A DNA stretch of 37,224 bases, taken from assembly GCF_016342705.1 (NCBI RefSeq), contig NZ_JAEINV010000024.1:1-37224 (forward strand), read 5' to 3'. Under the pieces are notes generated by a model, which did no database searches, was not told the DNA's origin, and saw only the letters and a program-made list of their open reading frames with translations. Shown here one piece after another: positions 27,332 through 35,541 of this stretch (positions within the stretch are counted from its first letter, which is position 1; every line of letters begins with the position of its first letter). A program made the translations under genes and the position numbers. Origin of the DNA: Lutibacter sp. (lineage in GTDB: Bacteria; Bacteroidota; Bacteroidia; Flavobacteriales; Flavobacteriaceae).

Positions 27332-27490
27332 CTATTCAGTCCTTAAAGCATCCATTGGATTTAATTTAGCCACCTTTCTTACTAGAAAATACCGTTTCTA
27401 CAAATACTGGAAAAACAAAACCAACTAAAATTAAATATCCGGCAGTAGGTATATAAAAATCAGTTAACTTATATATTACATGATTTCCAA
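27332..27490 (-). pseudogene. Decayed C-terminus of an ABC-transporter permease (FtsX/MacB type)
   Basis: On the minus strand, VRKVAKLNPMDALRTE then stop (27332-27381) matches the standard end of FtsX/MacB-like permeases (consensus near R-x-A-x-L-x-P-I-x-A-L-R-x-E). Just upstream in another frame lies a hydrophobic helix, TAGYLILVGFVFPVFVE, the usual last transmembrane segment, so a frameshift separates the two pieces. Nothing of the rest of the permease or of an ATPase is left. It is a remnant of a deleted transporter inside the stress operon. Confidence 0.5.
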
Positions 27491-27513
27491 TAACTCAAAA
27501 TAAGAGCCTTAAA

Positions 27514-27948
27514 CTAAGCAAACTCCTTCCTTTCAATAACTTCATCTGACATTGAAAAAACTTTTAATCTGCTAGCTCTATACATTTTAATAAATTCCTC
27601 AATCTCTATTTCCATTTGATCGTGAATAGTTCTAAAACCATAAGAATCGTTTAAATAAGGCGTACTAATATTATTCGAAATTTTACTCAAATGATGGTTA
27701 GTTTTATCAATTAATTGATTACAATTTCTTATTAATTCAAAAATGGAATATTCAATTTCTTGAAATTCGTTTTTAATATTTTTTTTAGAAATCCATTGAT
27801 TGTATTTATTAATTAAATTATGAGAAAAATACAAATCCTCTTGATAGAATAACAAATCGGATTTCCAGTTTTCTGTCAACAAATATAGTTCTTGCCAATA
27901 AGCTTCATAAATTGTTTTACTCTTTGTTTTTTTTGCTAAACTTTTCAT
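27514..27948 (-). CDS. Helical protein of unknown family, paralogue of the adjacent gene
   Basis: A 144-aa soluble, mostly helical protein with coiled-coil character and a basic start (MKSLAKKTKSK). The core TIYEAYWQELYLLTENWKSD is almost the same as in its neighbour (FEAEWQDLYVLTEHWKSD), followed in both by LLFYxxDLxFxxxLIxKYxxW. FRTIHDQMEIE and EFIKMYRASRLKVF are also shared. Two tandem copies plus the shorter relative at 26310 make a three-member family. No enzyme motif is visible. It is 16 nt downstream of its paralogue, so they are cotranscribed. Confidence 0.7.
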   Translation of the reverse strand: MKSLAKKTKSKTIYEAYWQELYLLTENWKSDLLFYQEDLYFSHNLINKYNQWISKKNIKNEFQEIEYSIFELIRNCNQLIDKTNHHLSKISNNISTPYLNDSYGFRTIHDQMEIEIEEFIKMYRASRLKVFSMSDEVIERKEFA

Positions 27949-27964
27949 ATACTCACTATTATTT

Positions 27965-28414
27965 TTATCTAATTAAATGATTACTTAATTCTTCTGTATC
28001 AATAACGTGTTCCGTAATTTTAAATACTTCTTGCCTGTTTTTTCTAAACAATTTTATAAATTTTGTAAAATCATCTTCCAGAATTTGATGTTCCGTTCTA
28101 AACTTATGTGAATCGTAAGCAAAAGGATTATCTATTAGCTCTGCCAAATGCTTTATGTGGGTTTTAATCCTTTTAATTAATTTTGAACAGTTTAGTTCTG
28201 TTGCTATTAAATTCTCTTCAATTGCTCTCACTTGATCTATATTTTCCTTTTTTGTTAACCAAATAAAATATTTATCAATTAAATGATCTAAAAACCGCAA
28301 ATCGTCTTTATAAAATAAAAGGTCTGATTTCCAATGTTCTGTTAGCACGTATAAATCTTGCCATTCTGCTTCAAAAATGTAAGTTCCGTTTGGTCTACTT
28401 CTAAAATCACTCAT
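27965..28414 (-). CDS. Helical protein of unknown family, first gene of the stress operon
   Basis: A 149-aa protein, mostly amphipathic helix, with no signal peptide. Shared blocks with the next gene: FEAEWQDLYVLTEHWKSD, KFRTEHQILEDDFTKFIK and RKNRQEVF. The invariant W and the RTxH positions hint at a conserved fold rather than low-complexity coil. The function is unknown. Its promoter carries the Crp/Fnr-like box at 28510-28523, shared divergently with the universal stress protein gene. Confidence 0.7.
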   Translation of the reverse strand: MSDFRSRPNGTYIFEAEWQDLYVLTEHWKSDLLFYKDDLRFLDHLIDKYFIWLTKKENIDQVRAIEENLIATELNCSKLIKRIKTHIKHLAELIDNPFAYDSHKFRTEHQILEDDFTKFIKLFRKNRQEVFKITEHVIDTEELSNHLIR

Positions 28415-28479
28415 AACCTATAATTTAGGATTAAACAACTATTTACCCTTTCATAAATCACTACAATTCAATTTATTAG

Positions 28480-28523
28480 TAAAATTATTAAAGGATATAA
28501 TTTGTAGAAATGATTGCGGTCAT
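28480..28523 (-). promoter_or_regulatory. Crp/Fnr-like box plus -7-like element of the 28414-26310 operon
   Basis: Read on the minus strand the box is ATGAC-CGCA-ATCAT (28510-28523). Extended, it is a perfect 6-bp dyad AAATGA-N6-TCATTT (28508-28525). Its centre, 28516.5, is 29.5 nt upstream of TAATTTTA (28480-28487, minus), the same spacing as at hsp20. Confidence 0.5.
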
Positions 28524-28540
28524 TTTATAATATTAATCAT

Positions 28541-28584
28541 TTGAGACATATCATAAAATTTTACCATTTGTATTTATAATTTTA
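28541..28584 (+). promoter_or_regulatory. Crp/Fnr-like box plus -7-like element of the universal stress protein gene
   Basis: TTGAG-ACAT-ATCAT (28541-28554) is centred at 28547.5, again 29.5 nt before TAATTTTA (28577-28584). The ATG follows at 28607. It lies 31 nt from the divergent box, so each gene has its own site. Confidence 0.5.
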
Positions 28585-28606
28585 TAACATAACTAAGTTG
28601 ATTAAA

Positions 28607-29461
28607 ATGAAAAATATTATTTGCGCAATAGATTATTCATCCTGCTCCATAGTTGCATTAAAATATATTTGTGAATTAAGCAAAAAAATGAATACATCCA
28701 TTTTTGTCATTAACGTATATAATAATTCCGCGCTTGGTTCACTTTTAGAGATACCAAATATTCTTTTAGATGAAGTAGTTCAGGAAAAAAAAACATTAAA
28801 ACTAAAAACATTTTGTTTAGAACATTTTGGGGATAGTTGTAAAAATTTGAATTTAAATTACAAAGCTATTCAGCATAATTCAATAATTAGCGCCATAAAT
28901 ATATGGTCTCTAAAATTTAATGCAGATTTGGTTGTAGTTGGTATGAAAGGTGTTCATAAATTTAAAGACTTTTTTATTGGGAACACCACAAAAAGTCTTA
29001 TTGAAAAGTCTGTTTGTCCCATATTAGCAGTTCCTGAAAGTAATATTCAAAAAAAAGTAAATACCATTGTATATGCAACGGATTTTGAGGAAGCTGATAT
29101 TTTTGCAATTAAAAATTTAGTTGAATTTGCCAAATTCTTTAATTCCACCATAAAAATAATTCATATTGCAAAAACTATAGAAAAGGACTGTTCTGATAAA
29201 ATGGAATGGTTTAAAGAATTAGTATTACAACATACAAATTACAAAAATTTAGAATTTAAAGTTTTATTTTCTGAAGATATTTTAAATACCATTCATAACT
29301 ATTTAGAAGAAAATAATGCCGATATACTCGCAATGCTTGAGCGTAAAAAACCGGACTTTTTAAATAAAATTATATATATTGATTTAGTAAAAACTTTTGA
29401 AGCTTTCAGTAATATACCTCTTATTTGCTATAATACAAAAAACTCCATTTTCACTAAATGA
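28607..29461 (+). CDS. Tandem universal stress protein
   Basis: A 284-aa cytoplasmic protein made of two USP domains. Domain 1 (about 1-145) starts IICAIDYSSCSIVALKYI, and has GMKGVHKFKDFFIGNTTKS, the G-x2-G-x9-G-[ST]-like ATP-binding loop. Domain 2 (about 150-284) begins TIVYATDFEEADIFAIKNL but its C-terminal part (LAMLERKKPDFLNKI) lacks that loop, so only the first domain should bind nucleotide. I chose ATG 28607 over the TTG three codons upstream. USPs of this type respond to starvation, low oxygen or respiratory stress. It is divergent from the helical-protein operon. Confidence 0.92.
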   Translation: MKNIICAIDYSSCSIVALKYICELSKKMNTSIFVINVYNNSALGSLLEIPNILLDEVVQEKKTLKLKTFCLEHFGDSCKNLNLNYKAIQHNSIISAINIWSLKFNADLVVVGMKGVHKFKDFFIGNTTKSLIEKSVCPILAVPESNIQKKVNTIVYATDFEEADIFAIKNLVEFAKFFNSTIKIIHIAKTIEKDCSDKMEWFKELVLQHTNYKNLEFKVLFSEDILNTIHNYLEENNADILAMLERKKPDFLNKIIYIDLVKTFEAFSNIPLICYNTKNSIFTK

Positions 29462-29483
29462 TTGAAGCTTTCAATCCAAACAT

Positions 29484-30122
29484 TTAAATATATTTAGTTA
29501 TAAGCTTTTCATTTTCTAACTCTTTAATTACTTTAGAAACATATTTATTTATAGTTTCTGTAATTGTTTGCGGATTAACCAAATCTAATGCACCTACCCA
29601 AACTAAAGATTTATTATCTTGTTGGTTAATATAATAAATAGAAGTTTCTACATGATAAATTTTATAAATATCATAATAATGAGGTGTATAGTAAATATCT
29701 TGATACCAAAAATAATATTTCCCAAATCTAGACCATCTATAACCTAATGCATTATAATTATCGTAATAATTTCTCCTCTTTTCAACTCCTTTAACTGTGC
29801 TAATTACAACAGCATCAAATCCTTGTTTAGAAATAGTTTTAATCATATCATCTATTTCAGATTCGCTTTTTTTTGATTTTGAAAATTCTGAATCTAATAT
29901 GTTTGTACTTTCAACTGCATTTATATTCCTAACTACAAAAGCTCTTCTTAATTCCTCTTCAAAAATTCTTCGAGCTGTTTGATTGTCAGTCATTCCAATA
30001 ACTAATAATTTATTTGGTTTAAATGTTAAAACCTCTTTATTTCTCCAACTATCTACAAATCTATTTGATGAACAGGACAATAATAAAAGATATATGCCGA
30101 ATAACAAGATAAGTTTTTTCAT
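29484..30122 (-). CDS. Lipoprotein, DUF4136-like
   Basis: A 212-aa protein with a lipoprotein signal (hydrophobic run then LLLLSC, lipidated Cys at residue 17). The mature part, RFVDSWRNKEV then NKLLVIGMTDNQTARRIFE and an aromatic-rich stretch (YYFWYQDIYYTPHYYDIY), resembles DUF4136-type envelope lipoproteins, though the match is not certain. It should be anchored in a cell-envelope membrane. It converges on the USP gene with 22 nt between them, which include the stem GATTGAA/TTCAATC (29460-29476). Its promoter has the island's Crp/Fnr-like box. Confidence 0.7.
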   Translation of the reverse strand: MKKLILLFGIYLLLLSCSSNRFVDSWRNKEVLTFKPNKLLVIGMTDNQTARRIFEEELRRAFVVRNINAVESTNILDSEFSKSKKSESEIDDMIKTISKQGFDAVVISTVKGVEKRRNYYDNYNALGYRWSRFGKYYFWYQDIYYTPHYYDIYKIYHVETSIYYINQQDNKSLVWVGALDLVNPQTITETINKYVSKVIKELENEKLITKYI

Positions 30123-30140
30123 GATGCTTATTTTATAAAT

Positions 30141-30184
30141 TAAATTTAGTTATTTGTAAAAACACATGAAATGATTAAGGTCAA
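30141..30184 (-). promoter_or_regulatory. Crp/Fnr-like box plus -7-like element of the lipoprotein gene
   Basis: Read on the minus strand the box is TTGAC-CTTA-ATCAT (30171-30184). Its centre, 30177.5, is 29.5 nt from TAAATTTA (30141-30148, minus), and the ATG follows at 30122. Confidence 0.5.
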
Positions 30185-30221
30185 ATTCTAATTAATAATT
30201 TAATAAAAATCACTAAAATTA

Positions 30222-30235
30222 CTGATTGAAATCAT
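30222..30235 (+). promoter_or_regulatory. Additional Crp/Fnr-like dyad without a clear promoter
   Basis: CTGAT-TGAA-ATCAT carries the same dyad. No TAnnTTT element lies at the 29.5-nt distance on either strand. It may be an accessory site for the lipoprotein promoter 51 nt away, or chance. Confidence 0.3.
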
Positions 30236-30368
30236 TCTCACTGAATATTAAAATGCTTTTGGTTTATGCACATAAAAAATACTACACTTTAAAAAAGTGT
30301 ATCAATTCAACAACTACAAAATTAAAATTAATAATATTTAGTAACTTCGCTGCATTAAATAAAAAGGT

Positions 30369-31178
30369 GTGGAAAATACTAATGACATTTCAGTTAATTT
30401 AAATAAATACATTAGCAGTACAGGCATATGCTCAAGAAGAGAAGCTGAAAAATTAATTACTGAAGGAAAAGTTACAATTAATGGAAAACCTACGCAATTA
30501 GGCAATAGAGTTTTTGAAGGTGATATTGTTAAAATAAACGGACAACCATTAATTGCAAAGCCAAAAACACTTTATATAGCATTTAATAAACCTATTGGAA
30601 TTGTTAGCACAACTGATTCAAAAGAACGAAAAAACATTATTAAATATATTAATCATCCTGAACGACTTTTTCCTATTGGAAGGCTAGATAAACCTTCAGA
30701 AGGTTTAATTTTTTTAACCAATGATGGAGATATTGTAAATAAAATTTTACGTGCCGGAAACAATCACGAAAAAGAATATATTGTAACCGTTAACAAACCA
30801 ATTTCTATTGATTTTATAGAAAAAATGAGCAATGGAATCCCAATTTTAGGAACTATTACCAAAAATTGTAAAGTTGAATTAATTAGTGATTACGTTTTTA
30901 ATATTACACTAACACAAGGTTTAAACCGACAAATTAGAAGGATGTGCAAATATTTAGATTTTGAAGTAACAAAACTTAAACGCACTCGAATTATGAATGT
31001 GACTTTAGGTAATTTAAAAGTTGGCGAATGGCGCGAATTATCAACAGTTGAAATGGACCATATAAATAAAATGGTTTCTGAATCTAGTAAAACAGAAGAA
31101 GCCTCAAAAGATAATTATAAGAAAAAACAAAGTGCACCAAACAAGTCGAAAAATTATAAATTTGGAAGAAAACGATAG
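30369..31178 (+). CDS. rluF: 23S rRNA pseudouridine synthase, RluF-like
   Basis: A RsuA/RluB/E/F-family enzyme of 269 aa that converts uridine to pseudouridine in 23S rRNA (U2604 in the E. coli RluF case). An N-terminal S4 RNA-binding domain (about 10-70: [20 protein letters not shown]) precedes the catalytic domain, with D107 in [18 protein letters not shown] and the [13 protein letters not shown] motif. The C-terminal tail is basic ([19 protein letters not shown]), as usual for RNA contact. The start is a GTG at 30369 with AAAAAGGT just before it. TAACTTCG at 30342-30349 is a degenerate -7 element. The F subtype is likely but not certain. Confidence 0.88.
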   Translation: MENTNDISVNLNKYISSTGICSRREAEKLITEGKVTINGKPTQLGNRVFEGDIVKINGQPLIAKPKTLYIAFNKPIGIVSTTDSKERKNIIKYINHPERLFPIGRLDKPSEGLIFLTNDGDIVNKILRAGNNHEKEYIVTVNKPISIDFIEKMSNGIPILGTITKNCKVELISDYVFNITLTQGLNRQIRRMCKYLDFEVTKLKRTRIMNVTLGNLKVGEWRELSTVEMDHINKMVSESSKTEEASKDNYKKKQSAPNKSKNYKFGRKR

Positions 31179-31350
31179 TGTAGATTTCTGAAACAAAATT
31201 TACGAAGTAAAATAAAAAAATAAATTATTTCCGATATTCATATTTTATATACCTTCCAATTCTAATAAGCTATACGTCTTAATATTCTATTTTCAATTAA
31301 ATTTATCCATAAGGCTTCTATTTAATTTTTCTCAAACAAAACTGTTTCTG

Positions 31351-31358
31351 TATCTTTG
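31351..31358 (+). promoter_or_regulatory. -7 element of tgt, which decides the start codon
   Basis: TATCTTTG is an exact TAnnTTTG. It overlaps the upstream TTG (31356) that would extend the reading frame, so translation must begin at ATG 31365, at or very near the mRNA 5' end. Confidence 0.6.
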
Positions 31359-31364
31359 CCGACT

Positions 31365-32495
31365 ATGCAATTTGAATTAAAAACAACAGACGCTCAAAGC
31401 AAGGCTAGAGCCGGAGTAATAACAACAGATCACGGTATTATTGAAACACCAATATTTATGCCAGTAGGAACTGTTGGTACAGTAAAAGGTGTTCATCAAT
31501 CTGAATTAAAAAACGAGATAAATCCTGATATTATTTTAGGAAACACCTATCATTTATATTTACGTCCACAAACTACTATTTTAGAACAAGCTGGTGGTTT
31601 ACATAAATTTATGAACTGGGATCGAAATATTTTAACTGATAGTGGTGGATACCAAGTTTATTCACTTTCAGAAAGAAGAAAAATTAACGAAGAAGGTGTA
31701 AAATTTAAAAGCCATATTGATGGTTCTTACCATACGTTTACTCCTGAAAATGTAATGGAAATACAACGTTCTATTGGTGCAGATATTATCATGGCTTTTG
31801 ATGAATGTACGCCATACCCGTGCGATTATAATTATGCAAAAAGATCTATGTATATGACACATCGTTGGTTAAAAAGATGTATTACACATTTAGATAAAAC
31901 ACCTTTAAAATACGATTATAATCAAGCCTTTTTCCCAATTGTACAAGGAAGTACTTATAAAGATTTAAGACAACAATCTGCCGAGTTTATTGCAAGTGTT
32001 GGAGCTGAAGGAAATGCTATTGGTGGGCTTTCAGTTGGAGAACCTGCGGAAGAAATGTATGCAATGACAGAAATTGTAACTGCAATTTTACCAGAAGACA
32101 AGCCTCGTTATTTAATGGGAGTTGGTACACCAACCAATATTTTAGAAAATATTGCTTTAGGAATTGACATGTTTGATTGTGTTATGCCAACCAGAAATGC
32201 TAGAAATGGAATGCTATTTACGGCAAATGGTTCTATAAACATTAAAAATAAAAAATGGGAAAATGACTTCTCTCCTATTGATGAAATGGGAATTACTTTT
32301 GTAGATACTATGTATTCTAAAGCGTATTTACGTCATTTATTTATTTCAAAAGAATTGTTAGGGAAGCAAATTGCATCCATTCATAATTTAGGATTTTATT
32401 TATGGTTGGTTCGTGAGGCAAGAAAGCATATATTAGCGGGAGATTTTACTGCGTGGAAAAACCGAATGGTGAAACAATTAGATCAAAAATTATAA
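31365..32495 (+). CDS. tgt: tRNA-guanine transglycosylase (queuosine pathway)
   Basis: Tgt swaps guanine 34 of tRNAs with GU(N) anticodons for the queuine precursor preQ1. From ATG 31365 the protein is 376 aa. FELKTTDAQSKARAG, LTDSGGYQVYSL and the nucleophile D271 in MFDCVMPTRNARNG are all present, so catalysis looks intact. The zinc site is not: where bacterial Tgt has a C-x-C-x2-C cluster, this protein reads DEMGITFVDTMYSKAY (D306-Y321), with M308, I310 and V313 in the cysteine positions. The histidine partner region (SIHNLGFYLWL) remains. This metal-less form is, I believe, common in Bacteroidetes. LptF/G follows 28 nt downstream. Confidence 0.95.
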   Translation: MQFELKTTDAQSKARAGVITTDHGIIETPIFMPVGTVGTVKGVHQSELKNEINPDIILGNTYHLYLRPQTTILEQAGGLHKFMNWDRNILTDSGGYQVYSLSERRKINEEGVKFKSHIDGSYHTFTPENVMEIQRSIGADIIMAFDECTPYPCDYNYAKRSMYMTHRWLKRCITHLDKTPLKYDYNQAFFPIVQGSTYKDLRQQSAEFIASVGAEGNAIGGLSVGEPAEEMYAMTEIVTAILPEDKPRYLMGVGTPTNILENIALGIDMFDCVMPTRNARNGMLFTANGSINIKNKKWENDFSPIDEMGITFVDTMYSKAYLRHLFISKELLGKQIASIHNLGFYLWLVREARKHILAGDFTAWKNRMVKQLDQKL

Positions 32496-32523
32496 GAAAC
32501 AATTTCCTTATTAATTTGTAACA

Positions 32524-33612
32524 TTGAGAATATTAGATAAATATATATTAAAGAAATTTTTAAGCACTTTTGCTTTAATTTTAACGCTATTGCTCCCAAT
32601 TGCAATAGCTATAGATGTCTCAGAAAAAATAGATAAATTTTTAAGACACACGGATTTATCTTTAAACACAATCCTAAAAGATTACTATTTCAATTTTATT
32701 GTAATCTTCGGTAATACATTTATGCCTTTAGCATTGTTTATTGCTGTTATATTTTTCACATCTAAAATCGCTGGAAATACCGAAGTTATAGCTATTCACT
32801 CAGCAAAAATTTCATTTACTCGTTTTTTAAAACCATATTTCATTGGTGCTTCAATTGTAGCATTTATAGGATTATCCATGAATCATTTTATTGTTCCAAA
32901 AAGTAATAAAGTGTTTGATGAATTTAACAATGCTTATTTAAAAAAGAAAGAATATAACGCAAATCAATTAACTCACGTGAATTTGCAATTAGGCCCAAAC
33001 GATTATATTTATTTAAAAAACTGGAATATTGACAGCAAGCAAGGTTATAAATTTTCTTATGAAAAATTTGAAGGTACTAAACTTAAATATAAACTATTAG
33101 CAGAAAATATTAGATGGATTGAAGCTGATACCGTATTTAAATTAACAAACTTTCAAAAAAGAATTATTCTTGAAGACAGAGATTCAATACAAACAGGCGT
33201 TATACTAGACACATTATTTACATTTACTCCAGAAGATTTAATAAATGTTGATGATTTAGCTAAAGAAATGAATTCAATACAATTAAATAAATTCATCAAT
33301 CAATCTAAAGCGAGAGGAATAAGTAACCTAAACACTTATTTAGTTGAGTTTCATAAAAGAACCAGCTTACCAATAGCCTCATATATATTAACTTTTATAG
33401 CTGTTTGTTTGGCTTCAAAAAAGAAAAGAGGAGGTTTAGGTGTTAATCTTGCAATAGGAATTACTTTAATGTTTGTATACGTGTTTTTATTAAAAATAGC
33501 AGAAGTTTTAGGCGCAGGAGCCGAAACAAATGCATTATTTATGGTTTGGTTACCCAACTTATTTTTTGGAACGCTTGCCATTTATTTATATTTAAAAAAT
33601 GCAAAAAACTAA
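32524..33612 (+). CDS. LptF/LptG-family permease
   Basis: A YjgP/YjgQ-type inner-membrane protein of 362 aa with six helices in two groups (residues about 12-110 and 285-357) and a large periplasmic domain between. LDKYILKKFLSTF at the N-terminus and LPIASYILTFIAVCLASKKKRGG near the second helix group are typical of LptG/LptF. It should pair with LptB2 to extract lipopolysaccharide and pass it to the Lpt bridge. Whether it is F or G cannot be told with confidence. The start is TTG 32524. It overlaps the EamA gene by 14 nt. Confidence 0.88.
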   Translation: MRILDKYILKKFLSTFALILTLLLPIAIAIDVSEKIDKFLRHTDLSLNTILKDYYFNFIVIFGNTFMPLALFIAVIFFTSKIAGNTEVIAIHSAKISFTRFLKPYFIGASIVAFIGLSMNHFIVPKSNKVFDEFNNAYLKKKEYNANQLTHVNLQLGPNDYIYLKNWNIDSKQGYKFSYEKFEGTKLKYKLLAENIRWIEADTVFKLTNFQKRIILEDRDSIQTGVILDTLFTFTPEDLINVDDLAKEMNSIQLNKFINQSKARGISNLNTYLVEFHKRTSLPIASYILTFIAVCLASKKKRGGLGVNLAIGITLMFVYVFLLKIAEVLGAGAETNALFMVWLPNLFFGTLAIYLYLKNAKN

Positions 33613-34477
33613 CCTTAAAAATTACCTTCATCTTCACTTAATTGTATTTATTTGGGGATTTACAGCAATATTGGGTGCCTTAATTAAAATTGAAGCAATT
33701 CCTTTAACTTGGTATAGAATGTCACTAGCTGTCATTTTTGTATTTATATATTTTATATTAAAGAAAAAAACATTAAAAGTTTCTCCAAAAATTTTAATAA
33801 AATTTTTTATTGGTGGTGTTATCATTGCTTGCCATTGGGTGGCTTTTTTTTCAGCCATAAAAGTATCTAATGTGTCGGTTGCTTTAGTTTCATTAAGTAC
33901 TGGAGCACTGTTTACTTCATTAATTGAACCTATCTTTTTTAAAAGAAGATTAGATTTTATGGAACTATTCTTTGGCTTATTGGTAATTTCAGGATTATAT
34001 ATAATTTTTAATGTTGAAAATGATTACACCTTAGGTATTATCTATGGTTTAATAGCGGCATTTTTATCAGCTTTATTTTCAGTATTAAATGGTTTATATA
34101 TAAAAAAGCACAGTGGCGAAGTAATTTCTTTTTACCAACTTTTGTTTGGTGTAATTTTTTTAACAGGTTTTATAATTTTCACAACAGGTTTTAATAGTTT
34201 TGATTTTGCTCTTACAAAATCAGATGTTTTATACCTGTTTATACTAAGTAGTATTTGTACAGCGTACGCTTTTATTGCTTCAGTTAATTTAATGAAATAT
34301 TTAACACCTTATACCATTATGCTAACCATAAATTTAGAACCCATTTATGGAATTATTTTAGCCGTATTAGTTTTTGGTGAAAAAGAAAAAATGAGTCCTC
34401 AATTTTATATTGGCGCAAGTGTAATTCTTATTACCGTTATTATAAATGGAATTTTAAAAAATAAAAAAACAACATAA
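33599..34477 (+). CDS. EamA/DMT-superfamily transporter
   Basis: A 292-aa inner-membrane protein with ten helices arranged as two EamA repeats (about 5-135 and 148-285). AIKVSNVSVALVSLSTGALF and LEPIYGIILAVLVFGEKE are the recurrent DMT blocks at the ends of the repeats. It probably exports metabolites or amino acids, with unknown substrate. It starts inside the end of the LptF/G gene (14-nt overlap), so the two are cotranscribed. No functional link is evident. Confidence 0.88.
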   Translation: MQKTNLKNYLHLHLIVFIWGFTAILGALIKIEAIPLTWYRMSLAVIFVFIYFILKKKTLKVSPKILIKFFIGGVIIACHWVAFFSAIKVSNVSVALVSLSTGALFTSLIEPIFFKRRLDFMELFFGLLVISGLYIIFNVENDYTLGIIYGLIAAFLSALFSVLNGLYIKKHSGEVISFYQLLFGVIFLTGFIIFTTGFNSFDFALTKSDVLYLFILSSICTAYAFIASVNLMKYLTPYTIMLTINLEPIYGIILAVLVFGEKEKMSPQFYIGASVILITVIINGILKNKKTT

Positions 34478-34503
34478 CATATCAATCATTTTTTTTAAGT
34501 TAG

Positions 34504-34511
34504 TATATTTG
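34504..34511 (+). promoter_or_regulatory. -7 element of accA
   Basis: TATATTTG is an exact TAnnTTTG, 23 nt before the accA ATG, giving a leader of about 18 nt. Confidence 0.5.
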
Positions 34512-34534
34512 TTGTTACATCTAAAAATAAAAAT

Positions 34535-35488
34535 ATGGAATATTTAGATTTTGAATTACCAATTAAAGAGCTAGAAGAGCAATTAAATAAATGCGAAATA
34601 ATTGGCAAAGAAAGTGATGTTGATGTAACCGAAAGTTGCAAAAACATTGAAAAGAAACTGCTAAAAACAAAAAAAGAAATATATAAAAATTTAACTGCTT
34701 GGCAAAGAGTTCAACTTTCTAGACATCCAAACAGACCTTACACATTAGATCATATCACTGCTTTAGCTGGCAACACTTTTATGGAATTACACGGAGATAG
34801 AACTGTAAAAGATGATAAAGCTATGATTGGTGGTTTAGGTAAAATTGGAGATCAATCGTTTATGTTTATTGGTCAACAAAAAGGTTATAATACAAAAACC
34901 AGACAATATCGAAATTTTGGAATGTCAAATCCAGAAGGCTATAGAAAAGCACTTCGATTAATGAAAATGGCTGAAAAATTTGGAATTCCAGTTGTAACAC
35001 TTTTAGACACTCCTGGGGCTTACCCTGGATTAGAAGCAGAAGAACGTGGACAAGGCGAAGCTATTGCTCGAAATATTTTAGAAATGACACGCCTTAAAAC
35101 ACCTATTATTACAATTGTAATTGGAGAAGGTGCGTCTGGAGGTGCTGTTGGTATTGGAGTTGGAGACGTAGTATATATGATGGAAAACACTTGGTATTCT
35201 GTTATTTCTCCAGAATCTTGTTCTTCTATTTTATGGAGAAGTTGGGATTATAAAGAGCAAGCTGCAGAGTCTTTAAAATTAACTGCAGAAGACATGAAAA
35301 AACAAAAATTAATTGATGGTATTATAAAAGAACCATTAGGAGGAGCGCACTACGATAGAGAAACTGCTTTTAAAGAAGTTGAAAAAACAATTTTAGAGGC
35401 TTATGATAAATTAAAAAAATTAAGTCCAACAGAGCTTGTAAAAAAGCGAATGGAAAAATACGCCAAAATGGGCGAATTTAAAGGATAA
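34535..35488 (+). CDS. accA: Acetyl-CoA carboxylase carboxyltransferase subunit alpha
   Basis: AccA forms, with AccD, the carboxyltransferase that moves CO2 from biotin-BCCP to acetyl-CoA, making malonyl-CoA for fatty-acid synthesis. The protein is 317 aa, normal for the family. [38 protein letters not shown] and [15 protein letters not shown] are the classic blocks, the last being the oxyanion/CoA site of the crotonase fold. The N-terminal helical part (1-60) is typical. It is transcribed alone, from 34504-34511 to the terminator at 35497-35528. accD is not in the window. Confidence 0.97.
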   Translation: MEYLDFELPIKELEEQLNKCEIIGKESDVDVTESCKNIEKKLLKTKKEIYKNLTAWQRVQLSRHPNRPYTLDHITALAGNTFMELHGDRTVKDDKAMIGGLGKIGDQSFMFIGQQKGYNTKTRQYRNFGMSNPEGYRKALRLMKMAEKFGIPVVTLLDTPGAYPGLEAEERGQGEAIARNILEMTRLKTPIITIVIGEGASGGAVGIGVGDVVYMMENTWYSVISPESCSSILWRSWDYKEQAAESLKLTAEDMKKQKLIDGIIKEPLGGAHYDRETAFKEVEKTILEAYDKLKKLSPTELVKKRMEKYAKMGEFKG

Positions 35489-35496
35489 AAAAATAA

Positions 35497-35528
35497 AAAT
35501 CCTCTCCAAATGGAGAGGTTTTTTTTAT
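35497..35528 (+). terminator. Intrinsic terminator of accA
   Basis: CCTCTCC (35501-35507) pairs with GGAGAGG (35512-35518) around AAAT, preceded by As and followed by a run of eight Ts. The nnrD ATG comes 13 nt later, so nnrD is either served by readthrough or by a promoter I cannot identify. Confidence 0.8.
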
Positions 35529-35541
35529 TAAATTTATTACC

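Noticed and set aside
27083..27490. A toxin-antitoxin or phage-defence pair in the gap of the stress operon
   Set aside because: The readable fragments are a permease C-terminus and a small helical protein with a frameshift. No toxin, nuclease or antitoxin motif is present.
29460..29476. Inverted repeat GATTGAA/TTCAATC between the converging usp and lipoprotein genes, considered as a terminator
   Set aside because: There is no T-run on either side, and the stem is only seven AT-rich pairs, so terminator function is not supported.
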